Below, one piece after another: positions 63,273 through 64,000 of a stretch of 64,000 bases of DNA; the first letter of the stretch is position 1; each line of letters starts with the position of its first letter. Source of the stretch: Lysinibacillus fusiformis (GTDB lineage: Bacteria > Bacillota > Bacilli > Bacillales_A > Planococcaceae); assembly GCF_003049525.1 (NCBI RefSeq), contig NZ_PYWL01000010.1:1-64000 (forward strand). The letters run 5' to 3'. Under the pieces are notes generated by a model. That model saw only the letters and a list, made by a program, of their open reading frames with translations, searched no databases and was not told the origin of the DNA. A program made the position numbers and the translations under genes.

Positions 63273-64000
63273 TTGAAAGATTTATTATATTATCAGGACG
63301 TTATGTTACGTGAGTTTGATGCTCATATTCTTAGTAAAGAAACCGACGAATTTGGTCGTCATTATGTTGTGTTATCTAATACTGCATTTTATCCAACTGG
63401 CGGAGGACAACCCCATGATACTGGCACATTGAATGGGATTGAAGTGATAGATGTAGAGAAAGTCGGAGAAGAAATTCGCCATTATATGCAGGGTAATGTA
63501 TCAGAATTGGAAGGCTTCGTGCACGGTACGTTAAATTGGCCTAGGCGATTCGACCATATGCAGCAACATGCTGGTCAGCATATTTTAACAGCGGCATTTG
63601 TAGAACTTTTTGATGCTCAGACGGTTAGTTTTCATCTAGGAAGTGAGCATGTCACAATTGATATTGCTGTCGATACTTTGACAGAACAACAGCTCACAGC
63701 AGCCGAAATACGAGCTAATGAAATCATTTTAGAAAACCGTCCGATAGAAACTACGTGGATTACAGAAAAAGAACTGTCCGATTTTAATCTTCGGAAAGAA
63801 GTTGCTGTAACTGGAGATATTCGACTTGTCATCATTCCAGACTATGATAACAACGGCTGTGGTGGCACTCATCCAACATCTACTGGGCAGGTCAATGCCA
63901 TAAAAATTCTAGGTACTGAAAAAATGAAGGGCAATGTGCGCGTCTCATTCGTTTGTGGTCAACGTGTTTTAAACGAACTTGCTATGCGTAAAAAAGTATT
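63273..64000 (+). CDS. AlaX-type alanyl-tRNA editing protein (partial, 3' end outside window)
   Basis: Open frame of 242 codons from TTG 63273, with AAGGAGG seven bases upstream, continuing past the window edge. The AlaRS editing domain is clear: TAFYPTGGGQPHDTG, the zinc-binding HMQQHAGQHIL, and NNGCGGTHPTSTGQV. It hydrolyses mischarged Ser-tRNA(Ala) or Gly-tRNA(Ala). There is no AlaRS catalytic domain before it, so it is a free-standing editing factor; how much C-terminal (DHHA1-type) sequence follows cannot be seen. Confidence 0.93.
   Translation, partial: MKDLLYYQDVMLREFDAHILSKETDEFGRHYVVLSNTAFYPTGGGQPHDTGTLNGIEVIDVEKVGEEIRHYMQGNVSELEGFVHGTLNWPRRFDHMQQHAGQHILTAAFVELFDAQTVSFHLGSEHVTIDIAVDTLTEQQLTAAEIRANEIILENRPIETTWITEKELSDFNLRKEVAVTGDIRLVIIPDYDNNGCGGTHPTSTGQVNAIKILGTEKMKGNVRVSFVCGQRVLNELAMRKKV

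Overview
The window is about 64 kb of low-GC Firmicute chromosome. AT-rich codon use, AGGAGG-type ribosome binding sites, SLH surface proteins, CcpA/PerR/Fur-like sites and a YxdLM-type ABC module point to a Bacillaceae/Planococcaceae bacterium, most likely Lysinibacillus or a close relative (inference from content; no database search was possible). The left edge is the 5' end of a 16S rRNA gene reading out of the window. I saw no IS element, prophage, CRISPR array or tRNA gene.

Layout. 1-70: 16S 5' end, with rrn leader and promoter to about 270. 0.6-2.5 kb: SLC13-type permease. 2.6-6.2 kb: NAD salvage operon (NrtR-like Nudix regulator, pncA, pncB, nadD-like), with two near-identical inverted repeats that are probably its operators. 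6.3-12.7 kb: histidine utilisation operon hutH-hutU-hutI with a divergent AraC-type response-regulator-like gene. 13-14.5 kb: catalase with a PerR-like box. 14.7-16.8 kb: thiC under a TPP riboswitch. 16.9-25.2 kb: AEC permease, chemoreceptor, two secreted proteins and a BTAD-type response regulator.

25.3-41.4 kb is the most unusual part. It is an iron/siderophore locus with six siderophore-binding (SBP) modules bearing lipoprotein signals (four separate genes and two embedded in fusions), five AraC-SBP fusion ORFs, one PchR-type AraC regulator, one MFS permease and one trilactone-type esterase, with at least ten Fur-box-like sites. No FecCD-type permease or ATPase is present. In two of the fusions (25347-27272 and 27411-29336) the AraC reading frame continues without a stop through a Fur box and a Shine-Dalgarno sequence into a complete lipoprotein gene with its own start and lipobox. 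Either each ORF makes two products, or it makes a membrane-spanning regulator whose sensor domain lies outside the cell. Downstream fusions lack the signal peptide (Btr-like), and one also lacks the N-terminal domain, so the locus shows a graded series of regulator/receptor fusions.

41.4-49.5 kb: a 1450-residue SLH surface protein that shares a module with the secreted protein at 20.5-22.1 kb, a diguanylate cyclase and a CoA-transferase family III gene. 49.5-54 kb: an unrecognised helical protein, an HPP membrane protein, an acetamidase/formamidase and a bacterial PH-domain protein. 54.2-59.4 kb: a two-component system converging on a YxdLM/YxeA-type peptide-sensing ABC operon. 59.5-62.6 kb: glutathione peroxidase, CoA-disulfide reductase and a VanZ-RDD protein in one operon. 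62.8-64 kb: a small acidic protein and the 5' part of an AlaX-type alanyl-tRNA editing gene.

Most start choices here follow visible ribosome binding sites, so several genes are shorter than the longest open frame.
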